Shown: positions 5,091-5,419 of the stretch, one piece after another | Numbering within the stretch: the stretch's first letter is position 1 | Layout: every line of letters starts with the position of its first letter | NCBI GenBank assembly: GCA_027066255.1 | Contig: JAMOOA010000189.1 | Span: 1 to 5,419 of the forward strand | Origin: Candidatus Altimarinota bacterium | GTDB taxonomy: Bacteria > Patescibacteriota > Gracilibacteria > BD1-5 > UBA6164 | Reading direction: 5' to 3' | DNA length: 5,419 nucleotides | Made by a program: the position numbers and the translations under genes | The notes under the pieces: generated by a model | Seen by the model: the letters and a program-made list of their open reading frames with translations, nothing else | Database searches by the model: none | Told to the model about the DNA's origin: nothing

Positions 5091-5150
5091 AATTCTAAGT
5101 TTAAAGTTAACAGTTACAAGTGAACGATTCTCATTTTGTGTAGAAGAAAA

Positions 5151-5419
5151 TTACATCCTTCTCACTTTCTTTTTTCTACATCCATTATGTGGAACAGGAG
5201 TTATATCAAATATAGCCTTGAGTTCAACTCCACCGGAGATAAGTCCTCTAATAGCCTGTTCTCTTCCTACTCCTATACCTTTTACATATACATCTACCTC
5301 CTGAAGTCCATGGAGAGTTTTTGCTTTCTCTATAGCCTGTTCAGATACAAGTTGGGCTGCATAAGGAGTAGATTCTCTTGCTCCTTTGAATCCAGCACTT
5401 CCACCACTTGCCCAAGAAA
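5151..5419 (-). CDS. rpsK: 30S ribosomal protein S11 (uS11), N-terminus outside window
   Basis: The last 89 residues plus stop TAA (5151-5153); two bases of a further codon lie at the window edge. About 40 N-terminal residues are missing, judging from the 129 residues of E. coli S11. The fragment has [40 protein letters not shown] and the C-terminal [18 protein letters not shown], all hallmarks of S11. S11 lies on the 30S platform near the mRNA exit and contacts S7. No UGA is seen in this part. It is the first gene of the unit visible here; rpsM (S13) would be expected further upstream by analogy with other alpha operons. Confidence 0.97.
   Translation of the reverse strand, partial: SWASGGSAGFKGARESTPYAAQLVSEQAIEKAKTLHGLQEVDVYVKGIGVGREQAIRGLISGGVELKAIFDITPVPHNGCRKKKVRRM

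Noticed and set aside
1..5419. CRISPR array, insertion sequence, phage or defence genes
   Set aside because: There are no regularly spaced repeats, transposase-like frames or nuclease motifs. The window is almost entirely core ribosomal genes.

Overview
The window comes from a low-GC bacterium that reads UGA as glycine (NCBI code 25). This is the code of Candidatus Absconditabacteria (SR1) and Candidatus Gracilibacteria (BD1-5), within the Patescibacteria/CPR. The evidence is internal. Ribosomal proteins S4, S9 and L27 are each interrupted by in-frame UGA, and each UGA falls where the family has a conserved or typical glycine (for example RYT-G-P in S4). TAA and TAG remain stops. I cannot separate SR1 from Gracilibacteria on this sequence.

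Most of the window (about 645-5419) is one minus-strand transcription unit. In transcription order it holds rpsK (S11, cut by the right edge), rpsD (S4), rpoA, rplQ (L17), rplM (L13), rpsI (S9), rpsL (S12), rpsG (S7), rpmA (L27), an 83-bp palindromic repeat and tRNA-Thr(GGT). A strong bidirectional hairpin terminator closes it. It joins the end of the alpha operon, the L13-S9 pair, the first half of the str operon (S12-S7, without EF-G or EF-Tu) and L27 (without its usual partner L21). Spacers are 27-101 nt and no internal promoter is evident. All genes except rpoA and the tRNA encode ribosomal proteins, so the unit couples ribosome supply to the RNA polymerase alpha subunit.

The left 600 bases hold different content. 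A plus-strand gene (397-615, possibly starting at 304) converges on the ribosomal unit and shares its terminator. Read with UGA = Gly it encodes a small Bfd-like [2Fe-2S] protein with a CxC...CxxC cluster motif. Standard translation would cut it before the second cysteine pair. At the left edge a divergent minus-strand reading frame (245 to 1) runs out of the window and encodes a protein I do not recognise.

Translation starts mostly lack a Shine-Dalgarno sequence and sit behind AT-rich leaders. A GTTAAT motif 8-10 nt before the ATG recurs in rpsG, rpsL and the Bfd-like gene.
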